A stretch of DNA of 64,000 bases. It comes from Aphidius gifuensis (Eukaryota > Arthropoda > Insecta > Hymenoptera > Braconidae). Below the pieces are notes generated by a model. The model saw nothing but the letters and a program-made list of their open reading frames with translations, did no database searches and was not told the origin of the DNA. The position numbers and the translations under genes are program-made. Positions 43,411 to 53,734 of this stretch are shown here, one piece after another (position 1 is the first letter of the stretch; each line of letters opens with the position of its first letter). The DNA is taken from assembly GCF_014905175.1 (NCBI RefSeq), contig NC_057791.1:10567177-10631176 (forward strand), given 5' to 3'.

Positions 43411-44520
43411 AGTAGTTGACCGAATTTGAAAATTTTTATTTTCTTTTAAAAGACTCAAACTAACTATGATATAAGCTTATAAAAAGAATTTTCATTTGAA
43501 AAACAACAATTGAAATAATTGTTTATTGTAAAACTTTTAGTTAAAAATTGAATTTCTATTTCAATAATTGATTGATTTTTTTTTCTTTATTTTAAAGAAG
43601 GCAAGAGAAGATTCAATATTTGAAAAAAAAACAAATCAATTTATAAACTTGAAAAACAACAAAAAAATTAATTGTTTATTGTAAAAATATTATTTAAAAT
43701 TGAAATTCTCATTCAACAATTGATTGGATTTTTTTTTTTTTTTGTTTCAAAGAAGACAAGAAAAACTTCAATATTTAAAAAAAAAAAAATCTATAAACTC
43801 GAAAAACAACAAAAAAATTATCTGTTTGATGAAAAATTGAATAATATTATATATGATTATAAAAAATTGAATTTCTATTTTATTAGTTAATGGTTTTTTG
43901 ATTTTGATTTTTTTTTTTTTTCAAAAAGGAGAAGACAAACTTTGATATTATTAAAAACAAATGATTTATTAACTTTATAAACAAATAATTTTGTTGTTGT
44001 TTTTCAAGTTTATTAATTTTTTTTTTTTTTTTTTTAATATTGAAGTTTGTCTTGTCTTCTTCAAAACAAGAAAAAAAAAAAAGAAATCGCAATCAATTAT
44101 TAAAATAGAAATTAAATTTTTAAATATTAATTTTACAAAAAATAATCAATTTGATTGTTGTTTTTCAAGTCTATAAATTGATTTTTTTTTTTTTTTTAAA
44201 TATTAAAGCTTGTCTTGCCTACTTTGAAAGAAGAAAAAAAAAAATTATTGAAATCGGTCAACTATTGAAGCTAGTATCCAATAGCTAATATTAATTTAAC
44301 AATAAACAATTGCTTTTGTTATTATTCTTTGGCCGTGGATGCTTCGAAAACGAATATCTGTTCAGAGTTTGATTTGAAAAAAAAGAAGATATATATCTAA
44401 AGAAGACAGATATAGTAGGAACCGAATGAACGAGCGTGGCCGAGTGTGACCGAGTGTGAGTGTGACATTAATATACTTCCCTCTCAACTTTCCTCTGAAA
44501 CCTTTAGCTCCCCCACTGGC
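43411..44520. mobile_element. fold-back element built of tandem modules, copy 1
   Basis: The left half has about 150-bp tandem modules marked by TGAAAAACAACAA (43496, 43648, 43799) and AAGACAAGAAAAACTTC. The right half has the same modules inverted (TTGTTGTTTTTCAAG near 43993 and 44157; TTGTCTTGTCTTCTTC). The outer right arm has CGGTCAACTATTGAAGCTAG, a GGATGCTTCGAAAACGAA block and GGTTTCAGAGGAAAGTTGAG (inverted), ending AGCTCCCCCACTGG. The left arm is truncated at about GTAGTTGACCG (43411). Structure resembles Drosophila FB/Galileo elements; superfamily not proven. No genes. Confidence 0.75.
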
Positions 44521-44524
44521 TACC

Positions 44525-44645
44525 TGATAAAAAAAATAACGACAAAAAAACAACGATAAAATTTCAAAATCCAAAATAAATAACGACAAAATTTAAAAAT
44601 CCGAAATAAATAACGACGAAATTACAAAATACAAAAAAAAACAAA
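44525..44645 (+). repeat. about 33-bp tandem repeat
   Basis: Units of AATAAATAACGACAAAATTT followed by AAAAATCC(G) start near 44529, 44576 and 44607. Confidence 0.7.
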
Positions 44646-44772
44646 TTCATATATCAACATTCTTTAAAATTTATTTATATTTACATATTTTATTAATTCT
44701 AATTATTAATGTAAAACGATGTATTACATGTAAATCGTCACGATGTTCAATCAATTGAGTGTCATTTAAAAC

Positions 44773-44978
44773 TCATGTTCGTTGAACTGAACGTATTAAA
44801 CTATTAATTTTTGCAAACCTGGTAGCAACAAGAGATTCAACAACTCCAACAACAATTTTCATTGTATTTTCGTTTGATCGACGAGCTCTTTTTTTAATAA
44901 TATTCTTGACTTTTTTAACCTCAATTTTTAATGAATCACGTGCATGTTCATGTATGTTATCGATACTTATAATGTCAC
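44773..44978 (-). CDS. possible terminal exon on the minus strand
   Basis: On the minus strand an acceptor-like TTTTATTTTATCTAG precedes a frame (two bases into a codon) open for 67 codons: IISIDNIHEHARDSLKIEVK, then KRARRSNENTMKIVVGVVES, ending RSVQRT and TGA 44775-44773. Composition and acceptor suggest a genuine exon of a host or transposon gene, but no family was recognised and no partner exon was found. Confidence 0.4.
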
Positions 44979-45069
44979 CTAGATAAAATAAAATAAAAAA
45001 TTATATCATCTACAAAATTTATAATGATTGCTTTAGCTAAATATATTCGACTTATTTTTTTACGGAGAC

Positions 45070-45775
45070 CTTATTTTTTTGCGGAGGCTCAGCCGCAGTG
45101 TTGAATTCATCGGCGAAAAAAAAAAACGCTCATAACTTACGAACTAAGTAACCGAGAGACTTTGTACTAGGCTCAAAAGAAGCGCATTAAAAAACTCTAT
45201 CGCCCGCGTGATAGGTTTTTTGCTCTATTGATAATAGTTTTTAATCAAAAAACTAAAATGTAAATTTTGAAAAAATTTTTTTTCTTACTTAAAAATTTGT
45301 GGTGTCTAAACTATCCATCAGAGAGTATTTATCACCGAAGGTTTTTTGTTCATAAATCTTTACTGTTTTATATTTCATTATTCTTAAATTATTATTTATG
45401 TAACTTAAAATAGTACATACGTTTTTATGTGAAAATTTTACAAGTTATAAAAACGGCGCAATAAATAACTCGACGCAAAATCATAGTAGAGACTTCGTAT
45501 TAGGCTCAATTTATGTGTCTCAAAAAACTCTATCGTCCGCTTTGCAAAATTCCTTTCCATTTATAATAGTTTTTGAGAAAAAAAAAGAAAACTATAAAAT
45601 TGAAAAAAAAAATTCTGATATTTAATTTTTTTTCTCGAAAACCGTTATTGAGAGAGAAAAAAACCCCTGATGCCGTCACTAGATTTTTTTGAGACGCATA
45701 ATTTAAGCCTAATACAAACTCCCTATCTTGATTATATCAAAAGTTATGGCTCGCCGAAAAAAAACTTATTACCAT
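45070..45775. repeat. TTAAGCCTAATAC / AAAAAACTCTATCG motif cluster
   Basis: GACTTTGTACTAGGCTCAA and AAAAAACTCTATCGCCCGC (45163-45206) recur as GACTTCGTATTAGGCTCAA and AAAAAACTCTATCGTCCGC (45489-45541), then inverted as AAGCCTAATACAAACTCC near 45706. The spacing and inversion suggest an old palindromic repeat. It shares the motif with 41.3-41.6 kb. Confidence 0.6.
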
Positions 45776-45805
45776 GAAAGTGTGTTTCCGTAGTATAGAA
45801 ATTGA

Positions 45806-46282
45806 TTGAGAAAACCGGCGTTAGTCGAGAAAATGATTCGATTTAGACTCAACTGTTACGTGATCTTTGAGTTTGAACGTGACTACTACCTTGTCCCGTT
45901 TTCGGTAGCACAACTATCGTTTATGTTAAAACATGAAAGGTGGCTATTTGTAGTTGCTAATGTAAGACTACCTTTATTGTATTTGGTCATTTTTCAGAAT
46001 ACGAATACTGGAAAAATGTTTTCTGATGTTTTTAAACTACTTGTTACACTAACTGATGAATGGAAAGTCAGTGAAAAACGAATAATAGGACCATTTTTTA
46101 CAAAACTTCCGCTTTCTGAAGAGATTATTGTACTACATAGATTGGATCATTCAATTCACAGTATGACATTATGGATGATTCAAGAATCACGGAAGATTGC
46201 GTATACTTGGAATTTAGGAAATTTTTTCCGTCTCGTGAAACAAGATCTCTTCAATTGCATTGACAACTTGTCTCAGATGAAG
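45806..46282 (+). CDS. host gene exon 1 of three (conserved, family uncertain)
   Basis: Open from well before 45870 to the donor AAG|GTATTT at 46283. It includes RERDYY/FERDYYLVPFSVAQ near the start and FKLLVTLTDEWKVSEKRIIG, SIHSMTLWMIQESRKIAYTW, NLGNFFRLVKQDLFNCIDNL. An internal GTAAGA...TTTTTCAG of 36 bp (near 45960-45998) looks like splice sites but is too short for an intron and keeps the frame. The true start of the exon is not clear. Continues in phase 0 into 46370. The later exons are weakly reminiscent of CCDC142-type proteins. Confidence 0.6.
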
Positions 46283-46369
46283 GTATTTGTAGTTTTTTTT
46301 AACATTTATCAGTTTGTAAATAATTAAGTATCGGGATTAAACTTTGATGGATTGAACGTGACTCGGTAG

Positions 46370-46486
46370 CTAGCTGATTATTTGAAGAGCACAAATCATG
46401 ACAGTATCAGCGTTCATGTTTACGTATGTTGGTACATGCGGAAAAAAATCGTTTCTGAAGTTCTTCAAAATTTACAACTTTTGAAG
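46370..46486 (+). CDS. host gene exon 2 of three
   Basis: Acceptor GACTCGGTAG, donor TTGAAG|GTAAGT. Exactly 39 codons, phase 0 at both ends: LADYLKSTNHDSISVHVYVC, then WYMRKKIVSEVLQNLQLLK. Flanked by 87- and 76-bp introns, typical insect sizes. Confidence 0.7.
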
Positions 46487-46562
46487 GTAAGTTATTCATT
46501 ATCCATTTTCCGCAACAAAGAAAACATCCAGGATAAAATTGATTAATTTTTATCAACAATAG

Positions 46563-46722
46563 CAATCGCCTTCAAGATGTAACAGTATTCTGGCCAAAAT
46601 TTGTCGAATAGTGAGTCTAGCAAATTTACATATGTGTTTTCCCAAATTAGAGTATTGGAAACAAAGAAGCAGGACAATGCAAGACTCAACAGCACCCAGC
46701 TCATATGTGGATACTTACTTAG
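46563..46722 (+). CDS. host gene exon 3 of three
   Basis: Acceptor TATCAACAATAG, donor TTAG|GTATGT. Phase 0 in, phase 1 out: QSPSRCNSILAKICRIVSLA, NLHMCFPKLEYWKQRSRTMQ, STAPSSYVDTYL. The PSxYVDxYL segment is like one I associate with the C-terminal region of CCDC142 proteins; low-confidence recollection. The next exon was not found before the copia insertion at 47137. Confidence 0.65.
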
Positions 46723-47136
46723 GTATGTTGCTGACATTTTGTAATGTTATTTATATTTATTTGATCATGAAATACATCGTGTATGAAAGAAAAAAAAAAT
46801 ATAACTGGCAATCTTTCTGGGATTTTACATCTCTAAGAGGTCATGTTCTCTAACTCAATTCTTCATGGTGAAATCAGTTACATTTTTTTAATTCAAGATA
46901 ACCATTTGATAAGATGGGATCTATCGAAGCACTACGCGTGCCTTTATTGGAAATTTTTTATCTATATTCATTATAATTTAGGTATAATGAGGTTAGGTAT
47001 AATCGATTTTTACGATCAGTTTTCTCTTGATGATTAGTTGGTTATTTTTTGTTTCACAAAAAAAAAAAAAAAAAATTATTCATATAATCTTTTTATTTAT
47101 AGAGAAGAATAATAATTAATATTATATGGATAATAT

Positions 47137-47395
47137 TGTTGAATTATCTAATTAAAATAACCAGAGGCTAACACATTTTAATTAGTATGTATCTTTATTG
47201 AGTAATCAATTGAGACTGAGAGACTAAAATTAAGTACATTAGTTGAAAAAATAATTAACAAGAACAAATGAGTATATGGTTACTAGGTGAAGGTCTAGGA
47301 TGGGTAACAAGTGAGTGTTGTTTAGTGTGAATGCTGTAAATATAAATAATTAATTCATTTGTTAATTAAAAACATAATTTACTCAAATTTCAACA
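47137..47395 (-). repeat. copia 3' LTR
   Basis: 259 bp, plus-strand ends TGTTGAATTATC and AAATTTCAACA. Immediately followed to the right by CTCCCCCTCAAATTTTG, the complement of the polypurine tract. Confidence 0.95.
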
Positions 47396-47412
47396 CTCCC
47401 CCTCAAATTTTG
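47396..47412 (-). promoter_or_regulatory. copia polypurine tract
   Basis: On the minus strand AAAATTTGAGGGGGAG ends directly at the 3' LTR start; primes plus-strand DNA synthesis. Confidence 0.75.
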
Positions 47413-49102
47413 TTTTTAATATTAGGTAATTTTAGTACTGTAAGTGAACGAACAAAAAAAAAAAAACAAAAAAAAAAAATTAATATTTAATGATGCTCAT
47501 TCCAATCAAGGTTCTTAAATTTTGGAACCTTCCTTTAGCAAGTGGTTTTGTGAATATGTCAGCTTGTTGAAGATCTGTGTTGATATAAACTGGAACAACT
47601 TCTTGTGAGTTATATTTATCAAATATGAATTTGTACTTGATGTCAACATGTTTTGATTTGGTTTCGAATTGGCCATTCTTGATCCATGCAATGGCACTTT
47701 GATTGTCAATGTATAATTTTGGTGGATCTGTTTTTTGTTGTGTTAATTCATAAAGTAAACAATTTGCCCAAGTTAAGTTAGTGGTTGTCTGACATGCAGC
47801 TACAAATTCTGCTTCAGATGTAGATAAGCTAACTGTTTTTTGTTTTCTGGATGACCATGCAATTGGAGAGTCACCAAGTTTTATGAGGCATCCTGAAGTT
47901 GACTTCCTTGATATTTTATCACCAGCAAAGTCAGCATCAGCATAGCCTTTTAACTCCAGATTGTTATTATTATTAAATTTAATACCAACATTAATTGTAC
48001 CTTTTAAATATTTCAAGATTCTTTTTACTGCATTCCAGTGTACTTTCTTTGGTTCTGAACAAAACTTGCTGACATTATTAACTGCAAAGGTAATATCTGG
48101 ACGTGTTATCATAGATAAAAATAGCAAACTTCCTACTGCCTCTCTGTATGGAACATTTTCACTGCAAGTTTTGCTTAATTCTTCTGTTGTTATTTGACTT
48201 AGTTCTTGATGATTATCAGCTGGTGTACTTAATGGATGTGCATTTTCTATGTTAAATTTCTTTAATAATTTTTGTGTATATAATTTTTGATGTGCAGTTA
48301 TGGATCCATCTGGTTCTTTTATTAATTGTATTCCAAGAAACATATTTAATGTTGATTCTTTGATTTCTAACTTCATTTTCAAATATTTAAGTAAATTTTC
48401 AACTTTCTTTTTGTCTTTTGAAATAATAATTCCATCGTCAACATAAAGTGCTAGAATAATACACTTATTTAGATCTTCATTAGACTTAAAAACACATGGA
48501 TCAGCTTGTGTTGGATGTAAATTAAAATCTTCAAGGCAATTGGTAAATTTCTTGTTCCAGCAGCGTGGTGCTTGTTTAAGACCATATAGGCTCTTTTTTA
48601 AAAGGCATATTTTATTTGTACCATCATCATATCCTTCAGGTTGTTTCATAAATACTTGTTCATTTAGCTCACCATGAAGAAAAGCAGTTTTCACGTCAAA
48701 CTGTTTTGTATACATTTCTTTTACGGTTGCAATTTTTAATATCATTCGAATAGAGTCAAATTTAACAACAGGGCTGAATGTCTCATAGTAATCAAAGCCA
48801 TCTCGTTGTTGGAAACCTTTTACCACCAGTCTGGCTTTAAATTTATTTATTGAGCCATCAGAGTTGTTTTTAATTTTATAAACCCATTTATTTTGAAGTA
48901 TATTCGCCTTTAGTGGTGGTTCTACTAGTATCCAGGTGTTGTTGGATCGTAGTGCCTCCATTTCTTCCTCCATTGCGTTTTTCCAGTTGGGCCAATCTTT
49001 TTTGATTCTTGCTTCATTTAGACTTTGTGGTTCTTCTGATAAAAAGGTTTGAGCTTGACAGGCAAGCATTAACATACACACTTGACCTTGACCATCACTT
49101 TT

Positions 49103-49255
49103 ACAATTGTCACAGACATAATCATTGTTTTGGATATTTTCTGACATAGTTAAGCCAACACAATCTAAGTGATACCACTTTTTACATGTATTTATGTCAC
49201 ATTGTATCCAATCTATTTTATCTGTCTTTGGTTCAATACATGTATCAAGTGCACA
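49103..49255 (-). other. PHD finger within the copia polyprotein
   Basis: Zinc ligands C693, C698, C711, C716, H721, C724, C740, C743 (numbered from Met 51331) in the Cys4-His-Cys3 order, with IDWIQCD and WYHLDCVGL, strongly like the PHD fingers of chromatin readers. Sits between the integrase tail and RT. Confidence 0.8.
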
Positions 49256-49261
49256 GCGTTC

Positions 49262-49645
49262 TTCATTGATATTTTCTTGACTTTCATTCACATTTTCAAT
49301 TTCTTGATGTTCTTCTTGGTCTTGTTGGTGATGAACTTGATTTTCTTGATACATTTGTGCATGATCTTGGTCTTCTTGGTCTTCTGAGTATATATTAACA
49401 TGGTCTTCCTGATAAACTTGGTCTTCTTGAACTATTCGTTGATGATCTTGGCCTTCTTGTTGATGATCTTGATCTTCTTGGTGTTCTTGTTGGTAATCTT
49501 GGTCTTCTTGATGATGATCTTGATCTTCTTGGTGTTCTTGTTGGTAATCTTGGTCTTCTTGATGATGATCTTGATCTTCTTGGTGTTCTTGTTGATGATC
49601 TTGGTCTTCTTGTTGAACTTGGTCTTCTTGAACTTCTTGTTGATG
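49262..49645 (-). repeat. 51-bp coding minisatellite (QEHQEDQDHHQEDQDYQ)
   Basis: Units of 17 residues repeat nearly identically near residues 580-630, within 128 residues made almost only of Gln, Glu, Asp and His. The opposite strand gives long hydrophobic open frames, which are shadows. Confidence 0.85.
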
Positions 49646-51922
49646 GTCTTTTATTATTCTTGATTTTGTTTCGTTAAAAATAACATCTGTACATACTTCA
49701 ACTTTGTTAGTATCTTGAAACCAAATTCTGTACTGTTTTTCCATTTCACCATATCCAACCATTATTCCTTTTCTTGCTTTAACACCAAATTTCTTTCTTT
49801 TTATTTTTGGAATATGGACAAATACTTCAGTACCAATTACCTTAAAATTATTTAAATTTATTTTCCTTTTAGTCCATAGTTCTGATGGTGTTTTATTTTT
49901 GATTGAACTTGTACCTGTTTTGTTTAATATATATACTGCTGAATTGACCATTTCAGCCCATAGACTTATTGGTAAATTTGCTGCATGAAGCATTGTTCTT
50001 GCTGATTCAACAATAGTCCTATTTTCTCTTTCAGCTTTGCCATTTTGCTCAGGTGTGTATGGTGTGCTTCTTTGATGTTTGATACCATTTTCAAATAATA
50101 AACTTTTAATTTGTTCATTTATAAATTCACGACCATTATCTGATCTCAATGTATTTATTTTCTTTCCTGTTTCCTTTTCAACTCTATTTATGTAATTTTT
50201 AATACATTCAGGTACTTCATCTTTACCTTTAATGAAATACACATGACGGTAATGTGTATAATCATCTTTTAAGACTAAAAAATATTTAGATTTACCCAGA
50301 GATATTTCATCCATATATCCACAGACGTCAGTATGTATAAGTTCACCTATTTCAGTTGATTTTAAAGAGTCAGTTGTTTTATATGATCGTCTTTTCATTT
50401 TACCAATAACACAAGCTTCACATAGCTCATGTTTTGCTGATGTATATATTCCCTGTGTAAATAAAAAATTTTTAATATGTGCATGATGTTGGTTGCCTAG
50501 TTTCTCATGCCAGTTTTGAAGGCATTCTTCTTTACTAACAAATGCACTTGTAATTTGTGGTTTTAATATTTTAATTTTCATGACAAACAATCCTCCATCT
50601 CTTTCACCTATCACTTCAATATTATTATCTTTCTTTAATAGGCATTTTGTATTGGTTGTAGTCATTGTAAAATTTTTATCTAGAGCACTAGTCACTGAAA
50701 ATAAATTATACTTTAGTTCTGGTATATATAAAACATCACTTAGATGTTTATCAACCCAATTAACGCCATTGAAAGCTTTAATATTGATAAATCCTTTTGC
50801 TTCAGCATGAATTATGTTACCATCACCTATTTTAATTGCAATTTTTGTTTCTAAAGGTTCAAGATTAGAGAACCAATCTTTTTTACTTGTCATATGATGG
50901 GTAGCACCAGAGTCAATATACCATTTTTCATTTGACATGGTACCTGTTGATACTGATAATAATACTTCTTGGATAAGTGCACCACCAGTTTTATTATTCT
51001 TCCATTTTTCTTGTTCATCTCTGTTCTTTTTAAAACAATCTCTTGCCCAATGTCCAGGTTTATTACAGTGGAAACAGTTTCCCTTTTTAATTATTTTATT
51101 TCCAGTTTCATTGTATTGTGGTTTCTTTTTATTGTAATTTTTATTAAATTTCCTGGCAGCAAATGCTTCACCAGTTTCAACTGTTGCTTTTCTATTTGAT
51201 CTGGACTCTTCAGTCTGTAATCTGGCAATTAAATTAGTGAGTGTACGATCTGCAGCAGCTGTTGACTCCCAAGCAGTACAAAAATGACTTAAACTTGGTG
51301 GTAGTGTTAACAGTATCTTCATAATTATCATGCTGTCAGATATTTCTTCACCTAGTGATTTTAGTTTACAAGCTAGGTCTTGTATTTTTTAAATATGCAT
51401 CAATATACTGTCACCATCTGTTATAGTGATAGTAAACCACTCTTGTTGTAGCATGAAAGTATTTGTTTCTGTTTTATTTTCATAAACTTCATGAAGCTTG
51501 TCCCACATTGCTTTGGCTGTTGTACAGCTTGTGATATGCAGCATCACCTTTTCACTCAAACTTGTTACAATTAATTTTTGAGCTTTGCCTTCTTGATCTT
51601 CCCACTCCCTGAGTGTGTTTCTGAATTGAATTATGTTTGCTTGACGTGCAGCAAGAGTTTCATCTTCAATTTCTTCAGGCATATGAGGCTTGGGATTTTC
51701 ACCTTCAACTATACCTAATGCCTTTGATGCCAAGAAAGAAATTCTCATTTGAAATTTCCATATTGCCCAATTTTCTATCCCTTTTAGTCTCAGTATTTTC
51801 CCTGACTCTTGTTGTTCACTCATGTTAAATTCAGTATTTTTGCACTTTGCACTGAGGCTGGCTAATTGAAATTTAATTATATGAACAGCAATTATATTAT
51901 ATATATATTTTGTGTTAAGCTT

Positions 51923-51936
51923 CTGGGCCCATAACC
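51923..51936 (-). promoter_or_regulatory. copia primer-binding site (initiator tRNA-Met, internal)
   Basis: Abuts the 5' LTR. The plus strand CTGGGCCCATAACC equals the anticodon-region sequence of eukaryotic initiator tRNA-Met, so the element uses a half-tRNA primer as Drosophila copia does. Confidence 0.85.
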
Positions 51937-52195
51937 TGTTGAATTATCTAATTAAAATAACCAGAGGCTAACACATTTTAATTAGTATGTATCTTTATTG
52001 AGTAATCAATTGAGACTGAGAGACTAAAATTAAGTACATTAGTTGAAAAAATAATTAACAAGAACAAATGAGTATATGGTTACTAGGTGAAGGTCTAGGA
52101 TGGGTAACAAGTGAGTGTTGTTTAGTGTGAATGCTGTAAATATAAATAATTAATTCATTTGTTAATTAAAAACATAATTTACTCAAATTTCAACA
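51937..52195 (-). repeat. copia 5' LTR
   Basis: Same sequence as 47137-47395 by eye. On the minus strand it should carry the promoter of the element; no specific TATA element was picked out in the AT-rich DNA. Confidence 0.95.
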
Positions 52196-52200
52196 AATAT

Positions 52201-53734
52201 CAACAACATCTTTACATGCATAAGACATACAATTTTTCGAAGATTTGGATTCCCTGCATCACTTTTGGAGAAAAATCCATGCTTCAAGTGGAGGACAGGA
52301 TATTTCTTTAAAATTTCCTCCGTTTGCAGATAATGTACTCTATATTTATTCTTTGAAATTAGTTATGGCTAGCTTATAAAAAATTATATTAAAGGAGAGA
52401 AACTGTAATTCGGGGACAGATGTATTTCTATTGATTTTCGTTTATTTATAGCTAATCTATTTTACGTTTTTTTTTTTTTATGATAAATGACAGGCCAGTT
52501 TGTAAAAATTTAAAGTAGAAAGAAAGCTGTTAGTCGAAGATAGGCGTGTTTCTCGAGATTTTCTTCTGCTTAAAGCTGATAAATTTTATTTTATTTTTTT
52601 AGATGAATGACAGCCTAGCTTGTAATAAATCAAAGTGAAAAAGGAAAGTTATAATCCAATTGTATTATATATTCACAAATCGGCTGGTACTCGGGAGGAG
52701 TTTAATCCGCTTATTTCTCGGAAGATGGAGCAAACTTGGCAATTGCATGTCATACTAGAACTACTAATCTAGAATATACAAGTTAATAATATCGAAATTC
52801 CATTCAGACCCATCTCATGAATCAATATCAACCCTTTAAAAAAAATAAATCAAATGTTTTGCTTGTATAGTTTTTTTTTTACATATAGATTCAATTTTAT
52901 AAAGTTGCGTTTTCCATTCAAAAGTCCAGATTTTTGTTATTATGTTGGTATAACAACATTGCATTCTTTTTCTTTTTCAAACCTATTTTTTCTCTATAAT
53001 CTTTTTTTTTTTCTTGTAGCTTTCAAATTTATAAAGTCCAGATTTCTATTGTTACGTTAGTAACAACTTTTTGTGAAGTATGCGTCAAAACTCAAAACAA
53101 ACCAGTATAGGTCAGAGTTACAAATCAGTTATTTCGAGGCTGAATTTGAAAAATTTCGTATTACAAAAAGACTTCACAAAAAGATGTGATATCTCAACAA
53201 AAAAAAAAATGAAGTTTATATTCAAACAAAAAAAGTGTAAAGTATTTGGAATCGTCAATATAACTGTGAGTATATTAATGAAGATATGATACCAGTACGA
53301 AATAGTCCAGTCAAAAAACTTCGGAGTTTGTCAAATTTCTCAACAACAGAAATGAAAAGTATGGGTAGGTTCCTTGAGACTAGCTGATTAAAGATATGTA
53401 AGTCGTTAAAATTCTAGAATTATAGTCCAGTCAAAAAACTCCGAAGTTTGTATGATTTCTCAATAAACGAAATAAAAAATATGGTTCGGTTCCTTGAGAC
53501 TAGCTGATTAAAGATATGAGAAAAAAAATTGCATCAACCCACGGGAAAGGGTCGATAAAAAATAAATAAAGTTTGTTTTCAAAAAAACACATAGAAAAAA
53601 TGATTTTACAGAGATAAAGTTCAGTAATTTTTTGTAGGGAAAAAATTTGCAATTTTTTGATTTTTTTTGTTCTTTTCTTTATAGAAAGGTTGATTTAATA
53701 TTAGGGTTCAAAGTTTGAAATTAATCGCGTAATC
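52201..53734. other. AT-rich DNA with short repeats; no gene recognised
   Basis: Includes a 120-bp tandem duplication at 53304-53518 (AGTCCAGTCAAAAAACT, then TTCCTTGAGACTAGCTGATTAAAGATATG in both copies) and two related blocks near 52395 and 52515 (GTTATAGCTAATC-like). The start (52201-52380) could hold a host exon past the copia insertion, but no convincing splice sites were seen. Confidence 0.5.

Larger units (their letters stand above)
47480..51823 (-). pseudogene. copia Gag-Pol polyprotein with PHD finger; one nonsense codon
   Basis: Minus strand, ATG 51823-51821 to a stop at 47482-47480. The only lesion seen is an in-frame TAA at 51391-51389 (codon 145), dividing a 144-residue Gag N-terminus (WAIWKFQMRISFLAS) from 1283 residues after Met 51331. 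In that numbering: zinc knuckle CFHCNKPGHWARDC (86-99); protease DSG in WYIDSGATHHM (140); integrase zinc region to CEAC (304-307) and catalytic D335, D398 (RSDNG), E434; GKGY-like KARKGIMVGY (518-528); Gln/Glu/Asp-rich repeat (563-690); PHD-type zinc finger (693-743); RT with YVDD (963-966); RNase H (YADADFAGD, SEAEF, YIDNQSA) to the C-terminus. The PHD finger is not part of ordinary copia. Nonsense suppression or a recent mutation could explain the single stop. Confidence 0.92.
47137..52195 (-). mobile_element. Ty1/copia LTR retrotransposon, young, nearly intact
   Basis: Two 259-bp LTRs (47137-47395, 51937-52195) that look identical base for base, TG...CA ends on either strand, and a 5-bp target duplication AATAT (47132-47136, 52196-52200). 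Minus-strand primer site at 51923-51936, polypurine tract at 47396-47412, one long gag-pol frame with a single nonsense codon. 5059 bp in all. Inserted downstream of, or in an intron of, the host gene segment at 45.8-46.7 kb. Confidence 0.97.

Noticed and set aside
46843..47037. 64-codon plus-strand frame after the host exons
   Set aside because: No acceptor in the needed phase, AT-driven composition; not convincing as the next exon.
49169..49663. Plus-strand hydrophobic frames of 72 and 87 residues resembling membrane proteins
   Set aside because: They are the complement of the Gln/Glu/Asp repeat in copia; composition is forced by the repeat.
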